Shown one piece after another: positions 1-8,829 of a stretch of DNA of 64,000 nucleotides; the stretch's first letter is position 1; each line of letters starts with the position of its first letter. The translations under genes were made by a program, and so were the position numbers. The stretch covers positions 62,001 through 126,000 of the forward strand of contig NZ_JAFCJJ010000003.1 of assembly GCF_018131015.1 (NCBI RefSeq). Direction: 5' to 3'. The stretch comes from Bradyrhizobium diazoefficiens (lineage in GTDB: Bacteria > Pseudomonadota > Alphaproteobacteria > Rhizobiales > Xanthobacteraceae). The notes under the pieces were generated by a model. It had not been told where the DNA came from and did no database searches. It saw nothing but the letters and a program-made list of their open reading frames with translations.

Positions 1-1
1 C

Positions 2-673
2 ATCGCGACGCTTGCCACCGGCGCGGTCTATATCGGCATCGCGCTGTTCCTGCGGCCGACGCCGGGCGGCAAGATCGACGAGGATCTCAACTGGGCGCTG
101 ACCAATTCGCTCGGCGATTTCGCCCAGACCGTGCACATCTTCGACGACGGCGCGGCAGGCTGGTTTGCGCCGTTGGCCTGGATCCCGGTGCCCTTCGTGC
201 TGCTCGTCCTGATCGCGCTGCTGGTCTGGATGCCGTTCCGCCGCTCCGTTCTCGGCCGTGCCGTCTACGCGGTCGGCTCGGCCGAAGGCGCCGCCTACAT
301 GTCGGGGCTGCCGATCGACCGCGCCAAGATCGCGGCCTTCACGCTCGCCGGGTTCTTCGCCGGCTGCGGCGGGCTGTTCCTCGCCATCCAGACCTCCTCG
401 GGCAATGCCGACATTCCGCAGGCCGGCGCCTATACGCTCAACTCCATCGCCTCGGTCGTGATCGGCGGCACCTCGCTGCTCGGCGGCACCGGCAGCGCGA
501 TCGGCTCGATTTTCGGGGCCATGATCCTGCGCGTGATCTCCTTCTTCTTCCGCATCTTCGACATCGCGCCGCTGCTGCAGCCGCTGTTCGAGGGCCTGAT
601 CCTGCTGGCGGCGGTCAGCATCGGCGCGCTCGGCGTGCTGCGCGTCAGGAACACGCTGGAGCTGTTCCGATGA
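2..673 (+). CDS. Sugar ABC transporter permease, 5' truncated by window edge
   Basis: Inner-membrane permease of the RbsC/BPD_transp_2 type, which forms the channel of ribose- or xylose-like sugar importers. The reading frame is open from base 2, so the true start lies outside the window; the GTG at 131 is internal. About 223 C-terminal residues are present. They show several hydrophobic helices and the family's conserved block IASVVIGGTSLLGGTGSAIG near the end. The stop overlaps the start of the next permease by ATGA, so the two are co-translated and probably form a heterodimeric channel. The ATPase and solute-binding genes must lie upstream. The sugar is unknown. Neighbouring lactonase-like genes fit carbohydrate use but do not prove it. 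Confidence 0.85.
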   Translation: MATLATGAVYIGIALFLRPTPGGKIDEDLNWALTNSLGDFAQTVHIFDDGAAGWFAPLAWIPVPFVLLVLIALLVWMPFRRSVLGRAVYAVGSAEGAAYMSGLPIDRAKIAAFTLAGFFAGCGGLFLAIQTSSGNADIPQAGAYTLNSIASVVIGGTSLLGGTGSAIGSIFGAMILRVISFFFRIFDIAPLLQPLFEGLILLAAVSIGALGVLRVRNTLELFR

Positions 674-1629
674 CGTCAGTGTCGCTCAACCTCTCGCGCG
701 ACGACCGCCCGATCCTGATCGCGGCGCTGTTCATCCTCGTCATCCTGGTGGCGGGCACCGTCTACACCTTCGCCCGTTTCGGCAGCGCGCCGCTGCTGTC
801 GCCGACCTATCTGCTGCAACAGCTGCAGATCGGCGCCTTCCTCGGCATCGTCGCGGCCGGCATGATGATCGTGATCCTGATCGCGCAGATCGACCTGTCG
901 GTGCCGTGGACCCTCGCAGCCGCCGCGATGATGGCAACCTCGATCGGCGGACCGCTCGCTATTCCCGTCGGCCTCGGGATCGGGCTTCTGGTCGGGCTCG
1001 TCAACGGCATCGGCGTTGCTTATTTGCGCGTGCCCTCGATGATCTTCACGCTGGGCGTCAACGCGGTGATGCGCGGCCTGATGGTGGCCCATACCGGCGG
1101 CTATGCGCCGCAGACCGCCGCCACCGACCTGATGCGCTCGCTCGCCGCCGACCGTACGCTCGGCATTCCCAATGCCCTGTTCGTCTGGGCTGCGGTCTCG
1201 GTGCTGGTCGCGATCCTGCTCCAGCGCACGGCGCTCGGGCGTTACATCTACGCCATCGGCAACAAGGAGGCGGCGGCGTACCTGGCTGGCGTCGACACGC
1301 GTCGTGTCACCGTGATCTGCTTCGTCATCTGCGGTGTCGCGGCCGGGCTCGCCGGGGTCCTGCTCGCAGGCTATTCCACGAAAGCCTATCAGGGCATGGG
1401 CGATGCCTATCTGCTGCCGTCGATCGCGGCAGTAGTGATCGGCGGCACCAACATCCTGGGCGGCCGCGGGCGCTATCTCGGCACGCTGGTCGGCGTCGTG
1501 CTGATCGTGCTGCTCAACAGCGTCCTGTCGATCATGGATATGCCGGAAGCCGGCCGGCAGGTGATCTACGGCCTCGTCATCATCTTCATGCTGCTGGTCT
1601 ACGGCCGCGGCGAACGCGTCACGAGCTAG
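670..1629 (+). CDS. Sugar ABC transporter permease
   Basis: Second permease of the RbsC-like family (319 residues, a usual length). It has about eight to ten predicted hydrophobic segments, and the conserved stretch AAVVIGGTNILGGRGRYLG lies near residues 255-275. The start ATG overlaps the TGA of the preceding permease, typical of translational coupling. It is similar in plan to its neighbour but clearly diverged from it, so this is a two-permease importer rather than a recent duplication. It would act in the inner membrane with an ATPase and a periplasmic binding protein encoded upstream of the window. Substrate is not deducible. Confidence 0.88.
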   Translation: MTSVSLNLSRDDRPILIAALFILVILVAGTVYTFARFGSAPLLSPTYLLQQLQIGAFLGIVAAGMMIVILIAQIDLSVPWTLAAAAMMATSIGGPLAIPVGLGIGLLVGLVNGIGVAYLRVPSMIFTLGVNAVMRGLMVAHTGGYAPQTAATDLMRSLAADRTLGIPNALFVWAAVSVLVAILLQRTALGRYIYAIGNKEAAAYLAGVDTRRVTVICFVICGVAAGLAGVLLAGYSTKAYQGMGDAYLLPSIAAVVIGGTNILGGRGRYLGTLVGVVLIVLLNSVLSIMDMPEAGRQVIYGLVIIFMLLVYGRGERVTS

Positions 1630-1633
1630 GTCG

Positions 1634-1888
1634 ATGGGTGAAGGGAAGCGCGCGTCGTTCGTCGTCGCGCTCGCAGGTTTGGTGGGCTTCGTAATTGGAG
1701 CAGCCGCACTTGGATATGGGGCCTTGGTGGTTGGGGTATCTCTTCTTGCTCATGCGCCGGGAGGTATTCACAGTGACTGGACCGCCGCCGTCCTCATTGG
1801 AACGCTTGTGTGCCTCGGTCTGGGCGGAGTTGCAGGTGGCAAAGGAGCCGTCCGTCTTGTCAAGTCGTGGATTGATCGGACTACGTAA
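1634..1888 (+). CDS. Small two-helix membrane protein, unknown function
   Basis: An 84-residue frame starting 4 bases after the permease stop. It has two hydrophobic segments (about residues 9-37 and 50-70) separated by a short polar stretch, and a basic C-terminus. The close spacing suggests it is transcribed with the permeases. Its codons are less GC-rich at third positions than those of the permease genes, so it could be a recent acquisition or a non-conserved frame. No family was recognised. Confidence 0.45.
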   Translation: MGEGKRASFVVALAGLVGFVIGAAALGYGALVVGVSLLAHAPGGIHSDWTAAVLIGTLVCLGLGGVAGGKGAVRLVKSWIDRTT

Positions 1889-1997
1889 CTTCCCAGATTA
1901 GCCGTCACATGCGCCGTCGTAAGGGCGAACCCGCAGACCGATCTTCGACCATCTTGGGATGTCTCGAGCCGACATCGGGGCACGGGTTCGCGAACAG

Positions 1998-2900
1998 CTA
2001 AACCGCCGCGCGCGTGTTGAGGTAAATCGAATACAGCGAAGTCTGGCCGCAGATGTAGAGCCGGTTGCGGCGGGGGCCGCCGAAACAGACATTGGCGACG
2101 ATTTCCCCGACCGGCACCGTTCCGATATGCGTGCCGTCGGGCGCGTAGCAGAATACGTTGCGGCCCGCCGAGGTCCAGATATTGCCGAGTATGTCGCAGC
2201 GGAAGCCGTCATAGAGACCATCGGGGCAGGTCGCGAACAGCGTGGCATCGCCGGTGGTTTGCTGTCCCTCGACCTTGTAGGCCCAGATCGTTGCGGGCAG
2301 GCCGGGGACGTGCGTCGCGCCGGTGTCGGCGACGTAGAGCCGTGTCTCGTCGGGCGAGAAGGCGAGGCCGTTGGGCTTGACACGGTCGGATACGACGCGC
2401 GTGATCTTTCCGCTGCCACCGTCGACCCGGTAGACGTTGCTGGCGCCGATCTCGGACGGGCTCTGCTGCCCCTCGTAATCGCTGTCGATGCCGTAGGTCG
2501 GATCGGAGAACCAGATCGAATTGTCGGAGTGGACCACGACGTCGTTGGGCGAATTCAGCCGGTGGCCCTCGAACCGGTCGGCCAGCACGGTGATCGCGCC
2601 GTCATGCTCGGTGCGGGTGACGCGCCGCATGAAATGCTCGCAACTGACCAGCCGCCCCTGGCGGTCGACCGTGTTGCCGTTGGAGTTGAAGCTCGGCGAG
2701 CGGAACACCGACACCGAGGCGTCGGTCTCGTCGAACCGCATCATGCGGTTGTTGGGAATGTCGGACCAGACGAGGTAACGGCCGGCCGGGAAGTAGGCCG
2801 GCCCTTCGGCCCAGCGGCAGCCGGTGAAGAGTTTTTCGAGATTGGCGTGGCCGATGACCAGCCGCTCGAAGCGCGGGTCGTGGGTGACATAGGGGAGCAT
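1998..2900 (-). CDS. SMP-30/gluconolactonase family protein
   Basis: A 300-residue six-bladed propeller of the SMP-30/gluconolaconase/LRE family, which hydrolyses sugar lactones using one divalent metal ion. The usual metal-ligand positions are recognisable: Glu32 in WAEGPAY, the NSPND segment at 116-120, Asn177 in KPNGLAFS, and an Asp in the DGFRCD segment. No signal peptide is seen, so it is probably cytoplasmic. A GGAGG motif sits just before the ATG. It shares many blocks (SDIPNN, RSPS, NSNGN, SCEH) with the Tat-exported protein at 4130-5368, so the window carries a cytoplasmic and an exported version. Natural substrate unknown. Confidence 0.85.
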   Translation of the reverse strand: MLPYVTHDPRFERLVIGHANLEKLFTGCRWAEGPAYFPAGRYLVWSDIPNNRMMRFDETDASVSVFRSPSFNSNGNTVDRQGRLVSCEHFMRRVTRTEHDGAITVLADRFEGHRLNSPNDVVVHSDNSIWFSDPTYGIDSDYEGQQSPSEIGASNVYRVDGGSGKITRVVSDRVKPNGLAFSPDETRLYVADTGATHVPGLPATIWAYKVEGQQTTGDATLFATCPDGLYDGFRCDILGNIWTSAGRNVFCYAPDGTHIGTVPVGEIVANVCFGGPRRNRLYICGQTSLYSIYLNTRAAV

Positions 2901-3037
2901 GGGGCCTCCGCGACGGGCCGCGGATTCTGAAGAATGCCCGCGTGCTGCTGTCCGTCACTCTGATCGAGCCTGCCGGATTTGCAAGGGGGGCTTCGTCGTT
3001 CTTGCCGGCGATCTTATCGGCATCGGTGCCGTGACGT

Positions 3038-4030
3038 TCAGCGCGCCTGCAGCAGCGACGGATCGAGCGGCGGGAGCCGGGTGGGATCGAACGGCGCGAG
3101 GTCCACATGGCGCGTCGTACCCTCGGCGATCAGTTGCGCCATGGCCTCGCCGGTGGCGGGCGCATTCAGGATGCCCCAGACATTGTGACCGGTCGCAACG
3201 TAAAGGCCTTCACTCTGTGGCACCCGTCCGATCAGCGGCAGGCCGTCCTGCGTCACCGGCCGGAAGCAGGCTTGTCGCGCGATGATCTTCTCCGGGCGGA
3301 ACAGCGGCGACAGCCGCTCGGCCATGGCTTGCAGGCGCGCGATCGCCTCGGCGTCCGGCGTCACGGCTGCGGGATCGATCGGGAGCGGCGCGATGTCGGA
3401 GAGCGCGGTGACATGCGTGCTGCCGTCGGCGCGCGGAAACACCTCGATCGATACGGCGCCGCCGCCGTCCTCGTGCTCCAGGAAGAGCGCGTCGGCCGGC
3501 ACCTCGGCGCCGAGGTCGTAGACGATGCTCGGGCTGCGCTGGCCATAGACCGCGGGCAGGCTCATCCATTGTGCCGCGAGCAGCGACCACGGTCCCATCG
3601 CGATCACGACGGCATCGGCGGCAATGATTTCGCCGTCGATCTCGACGCCTGTCGCGGTCGCGCCATCGCGCGCGATGCCGATGCGCTGTCCGATGACGAC
3701 GCCGTCGCTGAGCCAGCCCAGCGCGGACGATTTAGTCCGGCGCGGGTCGCCGTCGGCCGCGACGAAGCCGCTATAGGCGCTCATCGCGCGATAGCCCCAG
3801 TCGCCCGCGATCTCCCCCGGCAGTTGCGTGTGAAGCGCGAAGCTGCGGCGCGCCAGGGCGTCGAGCGGCGAGCCGGCGCACCAGTCGCGCGCCAGGAAGC
3901 CACCGGCCTTGCCCGAGGCGGCCGCCGCCACCGCGGTCCGCTCGACCACGACGACGTCGATGCCGTGGCGGCGGAGAAAAAGGGCGATGCAGGCCCCGAT
4001 CACACCGCCGCCGCAGATGACCACCCGCAT
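3038..4030 (-). CDS. FAD-dependent oxidoreductase, DAO family
   Basis: A 330-residue flavoprotein of the D-amino-acid oxidase/glycine oxidase fold. The N-terminal Rossmann motif is clear (GGGVIGACIALFLRRHG from about residue 7, ending in a VVVVE acidic residue), and the C-terminal GLPLIGRVP...LYVATGHNVWGI block typical of the family is present. It likely oxidises an amine, amino acid or hydroxy-acid, passing electrons to oxygen or a carrier. It lies between the two lactonase-like genes on the same strand with gaps of about 100-140 bases, so the three may be one loose operon. Substrate cannot be predicted. Confidence 0.82.
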   Translation of the reverse strand: MRVVICGGGVIGACIALFLRRHGIDVVVVERTAVAAAASGKAGGFLARDWCAGSPLDALARRSFALHTQLPGEIAGDWGYRAMSAYSGFVAADGDPRRTKSSALGWLSDGVVIGQRIGIARDGATATGVEIDGEIIAADAVVIAMGPWSLLAAQWMSLPAVYGQRSPSIVYDLGAEVPADALFLEHEDGGGAVSIEVFPRADGSTHVTALSDIAPLPIDPAAVTPDAEAIARLQAMAERLSPLFRPEKIIARQACFRPVTQDGLPLIGRVPQSEGLYVATGHNVWGILNAPATGEAMAQLIAEGTTRHVDLAPFDPTRLPPLDPSLLQAR

Positions 4031-4078
4031 GGTTTGTTTCCCGATGATGCCTTTTGCATCAACGCAGGTAACCAGACA

Positions 4079-4109
4079 ATACGGCGCCGGCGAGACGCCG
4101 GCGCCGTAT
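4079..4109. terminator. Perfect 14-bp inverted repeat, probable transcription stop
   Basis: ATACGGCGCCGGCG at 4079-4092 is followed by a 3-base loop and its exact reverse complement at 4096-4109. It lies in the gap just downstream of the exported lactonase gene (minus strand) and upstream of the FAD oxidoreductase. There is no clear T-run on either side, so it may be an imperfect terminator or an mRNA-stabilising hairpin. Confidence 0.5.
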
Positions 4110-4129
4110 CGTCGTCATGCTTGCCTCGT

Positions 4130-5368
4130 TCAGCCCGGCCCGGCACCTTGCGTCGCGGTGAACACGGCATAGAGCGACTGGCTCGCGGCCATGAACAGGC
4201 GATTGCGTTTCGGTCCGCCGAAGGTGATGTTGCCGCAGACCTCCGGCAGGCGGATGCGGCCGAGCAGCTTGCCGTCCGGCGACCACACCGTCACGCCGCT
4301 GTAGCCGACGGAACGGCCGGCATTGCTGGAGGCCCATACGTTGCCGTTGACGTCGCAGCGCACGCCGTCAGGTCCGCATTTCACGCCGTCGATCATGCAA
4401 TCGGAGAACAGCTTCTGATTCGAGAGCTTGTTGTCGCTGCCGACGTCGAACACGAAGATCTGGCCCTTGCCGCCGGGCCCGGTGTCGCCCGGTCCCTTGC
4501 CGGTCGAGACGACGTAAAGCTTCTTGTAGTCGGGCGAGAAGCACAGGCCGTTCGGATCGGGCACCTGCTCCTCGGTGACGACGAGATCGATACGGCCTGA
4601 GGGGTCGATGCGATAGCAGTTGGTCGGCAGTTCGCGCTTGCCCGGCGCGAAGCCGGCCGGCTGCCCGATCCGCGGATTGAGCTTGCCGCCCGCATTGCTC
4701 GGGCCGCCCGCGGCGTCCGGCTCGCCTTCATAGAGCTGGCCGCCATAGGGCGGGTCGGTGAACCAGTAGCTGCCGTCGGGATGCGCGGCGATGTCGTTCG
4801 GCGAGTTCAACTTCTTGCCGTTGTAGTTGTCGCAGAGCACCGTGGCCGTGCCGTCATTCTCATAGCGCGTCACGCGCCGCGTCAGATGCTCGCAGGAGAG
4901 CTGCCGGCCCTGAAAGTCGAACGAGTTGCCGTTGGAGTTGTTGGACGGCGAGCGGAATACGCTGACGTGACCATCGTCCTCGCTCCAGCGCATCTGCCGG
5001 TTGTTGGGAATGTCGCTCCACAGCAGATAGCGCCCCTGCGCGCTCCATGCCGGGCCTTCGGCCCACAGCACGCCGGTGTAGAGACGCTTGATTGAGGTGT
5101 TGGGCTGGGCGAGGTCGTTGAAGGACGGGTCGACCGCGAGAATGTCGGGGTCCCAGAAATAGGTGGTCGGCGCGCCGCGCGGGCTGAAATCGCGCGGCGG
5201 GGTGGTGATCGTGGTCGGCGGCGCCGCCGGGCCGTTCTGGGCCAGCACCTCTCCCGCGCCGGCCACGGTGGCTCCGGCACAGAGGGCAAGGCCCTGGACA
5301 AGCGTTCGTCGTGAAAGCGCAACATCCTGGTCACGCTGCTCGTGGTCACGAGCCTTTTGGCGTGTCAT
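4130..5368 (-). CDS. Tat-exported SMP-30/gluconolactonase-like protein
   Basis: A 412-residue propeller of the SMP-30 family. Its N-terminus carries a twin-arginine signal (LSRRTLVQGLAL, then a short hydrophobic stretch ending around LAQ at residue 44), indicating folded export to the periplasm. The propeller begins near residue 70. It has WAEGPAW, LNSPNDIAAH and DPNGLCFSPDYKK, matching the metal-ligand regions of lactonases. The upstream GGGAGG sequence fits the ATG at 5368. It is longer than the cytoplasmic relative at 1998-2900 because of the leader and loop insertions, including one near GGPSNAGGK. Probable role is periplasmic sugar-lactone hydrolysis; the substrate is unknown. Confidence 0.85.
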   Translation of the reverse strand: MTRQKARDHEQRDQDVALSRRTLVQGLALCAGATVAGAGEVLAQNGPAAPPTTITTPPRDFSPRGAPTTYFWDPDILAVDPSFNDLAQPNTSIKRLYTGVLWAEGPAWSAQGRYLLWSDIPNNRQMRWSEDDGHVSVFRSPSNNSNGNSFDFQGRQLSCEHLTRRVTRYENDGTATVLCDNYNGKKLNSPNDIAAHPDGSYWFTDPPYGGQLYEGEPDAAGGPSNAGGKLNPRIGQPAGFAPGKRELPTNCYRIDPSGRIDLVVTEEQVPDPNGLCFSPDYKKLYVVSTGKGPGDTGPGGKGQIFVFDVGSDNKLSNQKLFSDCMIDGVKCGPDGVRCDVNGNVWASSNAGRSVGYSGVTVWSPDGKLLGRIRLPEVCGNITFGGPKRNRLFMAASQSLYAVFTATQGAGPG

Positions 5369-5581
5369 CGCGTCCTCCCGCTCATGTCTGGCTGGCCGGT
5401 TGATCCGGCCCAGCGGGAACCAAGGTTAGTCCGGTCTGCGTCCAGTTGCGAGGGCCGGCTTCGCATCCTCTGCGCGACATCACGTCTTTGCCGTCGGATG
5501 CGTGCAGTGCGGTCGAGTGACGCCACAATGACGCGGCAATTCGCCCGCCTTTGCGCCACCGTCCGAGCGGGGTCCTTGGAT

Positions 5582-5899
5582 ATGTCAAGCCTTGACCTCA
5601 TGCGCAGGGCTGCGCGAGAACCGGCCCCGGGGCCAACGCCGGAGCCGATCGTGCAGGGTGGCATCGTCATATTGATCGCATTGCTCGGGATCGCGTTCGC
5701 GGCCGGCTACTTCACGCGCGATATGAAGTCGCGCAAGCGGCGAGAGCAGGCGCGGCGCTGGCGCGACTATACCGAGCCGGACTGGCTCCGCGCCGCTGCA
5801 CCCGCCAACACCAACGAGTTGCCGCCCTTACCCGTCGGCGAGCTCGGCCAGATGCTGGATCGCTGGGAGAGCAGGGCGCGCGCCCGGCGTACGGGGTAG
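5582..5899 (+). CDS. Small single-helix membrane-anchored protein
   Basis: A 105-residue frame. The open frame continues further 5', but the ATG at 5582 gives a compact protein. It has a proline-rich N-terminus, one hydrophobic segment (IVILIALLGIAFAAGYF, about residues 29-45), then a strongly basic stretch (KSRKRREQARR) and a charged tail. This is a type of inner-membrane protein with a cytoplasmic basic domain. No family was recognised, and it has no clear operon partner. Confidence 0.5.
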   Translation: MSSLDLMRRAAREPAPGPTPEPIVQGGIVILIALLGIAFAAGYFTRDMKSRKRREQARRWRDYTEPDWLRAAAPANTNELPPLPVGELGQMLDRWESRARARRTG

Positions 5900-5993
5900 C
5901 CGGGGCAGAACCAGCAACACACTCGCCCGACAACCGCTCGCGGCTGCGGGGTCGGCGGCGAGTGAGCCGCCGCCGGTTCCTGCGAAGCAGCAG

Positions 5994-6272
5994 TCACGCG
6001 TGCGTACCCACCTTGTGACCGCACCAGCCCGAGACGAACGAAACGCCGTACATCCCTTCCCCTTTCCAGACGACACGGCAGACGATGGTTCGATGAAAGC
6101 CGTCGAACGACAGCTTGAACTCGCTGGCAAAAAACGGGTGCGGTATCGAAATGCAGGCGCCTGCAGCGCTGATGTTGCGCACGGTGGCTGGATGGACGCC
6201 CGGTATTCCATCGAACACCACCAGGGCCAGTTGGTTGAGCGGTGTGCGCTCGAGTGCACGACGTTCAATCAT
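5994..6272 (-). CDS. PilZ-like domain protein
   Basis: A 92-residue protein resembling a single PilZ domain, the family that binds cyclic di-GMP. The N-terminal MIERRALERTPL has the RR/R basic start expected for the first motif, and VRNISAAGACIS around residues 35-45 matches the D/NxSxxG motif, with Asn in place of the usual Asp. The open frame extends upstream to 6575, but the ATG at 6272 follows a GGAG sequence and begins at the domain boundary, so it is preferred. Such small proteins usually act as c-di-GMP-responsive adaptors in motility or polysaccharide control. Target unknown. Confidence 0.68.
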   Translation of the reverse strand: MIERRALERTPLNQLALVVFDGIPGVHPATVRNISAAGACISIPHPFFASEFKLSFDGFHRTIVCRVVWKGEGMYGVSFVSGWCGHKVGTHA

Positions 6273-6609
6273 GGCAGAACACTCCGGATTCCAACTTTCC
6301 AACGAAACGACCTCCAGCCTTCCGCCGACGACTGGTGGGTCGATGGATTTGGGGTGTACGGGGTGCGTTGAGAAGCAGCGTCGCTGTCCTATCGTGGTGA
6401 CGACGAGGTTCTTGGTGAACACGATGCTAGCGATCACATCATCAGGCGTGAAGCCGAGATGGGATGCACGTCTATGTAGTGCGACATTTCGTCTGCAATG
6501 CACAGTGGCGTGCACAAAGAGATCCGCGGGATCGAGACGGGCGCTTGCAGCGGGGTGGCGTGCAAGCGAAAGCATTATACCGTTTTACAGAAATTCGGAT
6601 TTGCCGTTC

Positions 6610-6714
6610 ATGCTGCTCATCTGGGGCCCCCGGCGCCCGGCCGGAGCATCCGCAACCAGGTCAGCTCTCCTGACCATCTTTTTGGCGTTGCAGTTGCTCC
6701 TGTTTCTCGTCTAG
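6610..6714 (+). CDS. Leucine-rich leader peptide of leuA
   Basis: A 34-codon frame about 300 bases upstream of leuA, ending in the run LLTIFLALQLLLFLV before a TAG stop. Ten of the last 18 residues are leucine or isoleucine. Amino-acid-rich leader peptides before biosynthetic genes are the hallmark of ribosome-mediated attenuation: a stall at Leu codons when charged tRNA-Leu is scarce changes the RNA fold downstream. The Shine-Dalgarno sequence is weak (a GGA about 10-14 bases upstream), and a TTG at 6601 is an alternative start. The regulatory role is inferred from composition and position. Confidence 0.6.
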   Translation: MLLIWGPRRPAGASATRSALLTIFLALQLLLFLV

Positions 6715-6960
6715 AAACGGCGCATCGAGCCGCCCGGCAACGAACCGTCAACGGTTTTGCCCGAGGATTTGATGGCTCAAAAGGGTCTGGCAATGCTGAT
6801 TCGCGGCCAAATCGATGGGATTTCGGGGGGGGTGGCTCTGGCCGCCGCCACGATCCCGGCCGCGCTGCCCACCCTGCTCCTTGGCGGGCTTCTTCTTAGC
6901 TGCCCCTGAGGGCCGGCTGGGCGCCACGCGCCTGGGCACTCAGGGGTTGTACGAGATCAC
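6715..6960 (+). promoter_or_regulatory. Candidate attenuator region between leader peptide and leuA
   Basis: Two inverted repeats are visible. The first hairpin spans 6736-6761: GGCAA/TTGCC enclosing AACCG-TCAA-CGGTT with a 2-base bulge, followed by no long T-run. The second is CCCCTGAG (6903-6910) with CTCAGGGG (6939-6946), enclosing a smaller GGCGC/GCGCC stem. A second short frame (6772-6909, 45 codons) ends in PTLLLGGLLLSCP, also leucine-rich, and its stop lies inside the left arm of the second hairpin. The arrangement fits attenuation or translational control of leuA, but neither hairpin has a classical terminator tail. Confidence 0.4.
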
Positions 6961-7017
6961 CGGACCCTGACAGCGCCCAAGCAATCACCGGCGCGAAAGC
7001 TCAAAAGGAAATTTGAA

Positions 7018-8580
7018 ATGGCCACCGTGAACAAGTCCGACAAGGACCGCGTCATCATTTTCGACACCACGCTGCGCGACGGCGAGCAATGCCCCGGCGC
7101 CACCATGACCTTCGAGGAGAAGCTCGAGGTCGCCGAACTGCTGGACGATATGGGCGTGGACGTCATCGAGGCCGGCTTCCCCATCACCTCGCAGGGTGAC
7201 TTCGAAGCCGTGAGCGAGATCGCACGCCGTTCCAAGAACGCCGTCATCGCCGGCCTGTCGCGCGCCCATCCGGCCGACATCGACCGCTGCGCCGAAGCTG
7301 TGAAGTTTGCCAAACGCGGCCGCGTCCACACCGTGATCGCGACCTCGCCGCTGCACATGCGGGTGAAGCTGAACAAGACGCCGGAGGAGGTGTTGGAGAC
7401 CTCGGTCGCGATGGTCGCGCGCGCCCGCAACCAGATCGACGACGTCGAATGGTCGGCCGAGGACGGCACCCGCAGCGAGATGGACTATCTGTGCCGCATC
7501 GTGGAAGCCGTCATCAAGGCCGGCGCCACCACGGTGAACATTCCCGACACCGTCGGCTACACGGTGCCGGAGGAATACACCCATTTCATGAAGACGCTGA
7601 TCGAGCGCGTGCCGAACTCGGACAAGGCGGTGTTCTCCGTGCATTGCCATAACGACCTCGGCATGGCGGTGGCGAACTCGCTGGCCGGCGTGGTCGGCGG
7701 CGCGCGCCAGGTCGAGTGCACCATTAACGGCATCGGCGAGCGTGCCGGCAACGCGGCGCTCGAAGAGATCGTGATGGCGATCAACGTGCGCAACGACAAA
7801 TTCCCGTACTGGAACAAGATCGACACCACGCAGCTCACCCGTGCCTCGAAGGTGGTGTCGGCGGCGACCTCGTTTCCCGTGCAGTACAACAAGGCCATCG
7901 TCGGCCGCAACGCGTTCGCGCATGAGAGCGGCATCCACCAGGACGGCGTGCTGAAGGACGCCTCCACCTACGAGATCATGCGGCCCGAGATGGTCGGCCT
8001 GAAGCAGTCCTCGCTGGTGCTCGGCAAGCATTCCGGCCGCCACGCCTTCGTGCACAAGCTGGAGGAGATGGGCTACAAGCTCGGCCCGAACCAGCTGGAA
8101 GACGCGTTCACGCGGATGAAGGCGCTCGCCGATCGCAAGAAGGACATCTACGACGAGGACATCGAGGCGCTGGTCGACGAGGAGATGGCGGCCTCGCACG
8201 ACCGCATCAAGCTGACCTCGCTGACCGTGATCGCCGGCACCCATGGCCCGCAGCGCGCGACCATGAAGCTCGACGTCGACGGCCAGATCAAGATCGAGGA
8301 GGCCGAGGGCAACGGCCCGGTCGACGCCGTGTTCAACTGCATCAAGCGCCTGGTGCCGCACGACGCCAAGCTCGAGCTGTACCAGGTTCACGCCGTCACC
8401 GAAGGCACCGATGCGCAGGCCGAAGTCTCGGTGCGGCTGTCGCAGGACGGCCGCTCGATGACCGCGCGCGCGGCGGATCCGGATACGCTGGTGGCCTCGG
8501 CCAAGGCCTATCTCGGGGCGCTGAACAAGATCGTCATGAAGCGCCAGCGCGACAATGTGACGACGGCGGCGGCGAGCTGA
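7018..8580 (+). CDS. leuA: 2-isopropylmalate synthase
   Basis: A 520-residue enzyme that condenses acetyl-CoA with 2-oxoisovalerate in the first committed step of leucine synthesis. The catalytic TIM barrel starts with DTTLRDGEQ (residues 16-24). The metal-binding HCHND is near 208-212 and NGIGERAGN near 237-245, both family signatures. The region from about 390 to 505 matches the C-terminal LeuA allosteric domain, which mediates leucine feedback inhibition. Length is normal. An AAGGAA ribosome site precedes the ATG. It is monocistronic, with a leucine-rich leader upstream and a strong terminator downstream, so control is probably both allosteric and at the mRNA leader. Confidence 0.97.
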   Translation: MATVNKSDKDRVIIFDTTLRDGEQCPGATMTFEEKLEVAELLDDMGVDVIEAGFPITSQGDFEAVSEIARRSKNAVIAGLSRAHPADIDRCAEAVKFAKRGRVHTVIATSPLHMRVKLNKTPEEVLETSVAMVARARNQIDDVEWSAEDGTRSEMDYLCRIVEAVIKAGATTVNIPDTVGYTVPEEYTHFMKTLIERVPNSDKAVFSVHCHNDLGMAVANSLAGVVGGARQVECTINGIGERAGNAALEEIVMAINVRNDKFPYWNKIDTTQLTRASKVVSAATSFPVQYNKAIVGRNAFAHESGIHQDGVLKDASTYEIMRPEMVGLKQSSLVLGKHSGRHAFVHKLEEMGYKLGPNQLEDAFTRMKALADRKKDIYDEDIEALVDEEMAASHDRIKLTSLTVIAGTHGPQRATMKLDVDGQIKIEEAEGNGPVDAVFNCIKRLVPHDAKLELYQVHAVTEGTDAQAEVSVRLSQDGRSMTARAADPDTLVASAKAYLGALNKIVMKRQRDNVTTAAAS

Positions 8581-8606
8581 CGCGCCTTCGCACGGCTATT
8601 CGGTGG

Positions 8607-8634
8607 AAACGCGGCGCCCCGGCGCCGCGTTTTT
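8607..8634 (+). terminator. Rho-independent terminator of leuA
   Basis: AAACGCGGCGCC (8607-8618) pairs perfectly with GGCGCCGCGTTT (8621-8632), followed by a T-run to 8634. It starts 27 bases after the leuA stop codon. Confidence 0.85.
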
Positions 8635-8738
8635 CATTTGGCGGCGTGAGCGAGCGCCTCGAGCCGATATCGTGCCGGATACCGCATTTTTGCAGGGAGC
8701 CCCCTGCTAACGGGCAATAGTACCGGTGCGCGCTGACA

Positions 8739-8744
8739 TATAAT
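8739..8744 (+). promoter_or_regulatory. Possible -10 promoter element upstream of TRAP binding protein
   Basis: A perfect TATAAT within TGACATATAATG, about 86 bases before the dctP-like start. No convincing TTGACA is found 16-18 bases upstream, so promoter status is tentative. Confidence 0.3.
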
Positions 8745-8829
8745 GCTAACCTCAAGTCCAGGCTTCACGGCTTGAAGTCATGGTTTGGGGCCGGCGGTCC
8801 GCGCCCCACACAAACGTGCGGGAGGAAGC

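Noticed and set aside
6772..6909. Second short leucine-rich frame as a separate protein gene
   Set aside because: No good ribosome site and low-complexity Ala/Leu sequence; kept only as part of the leuA leader discussion.
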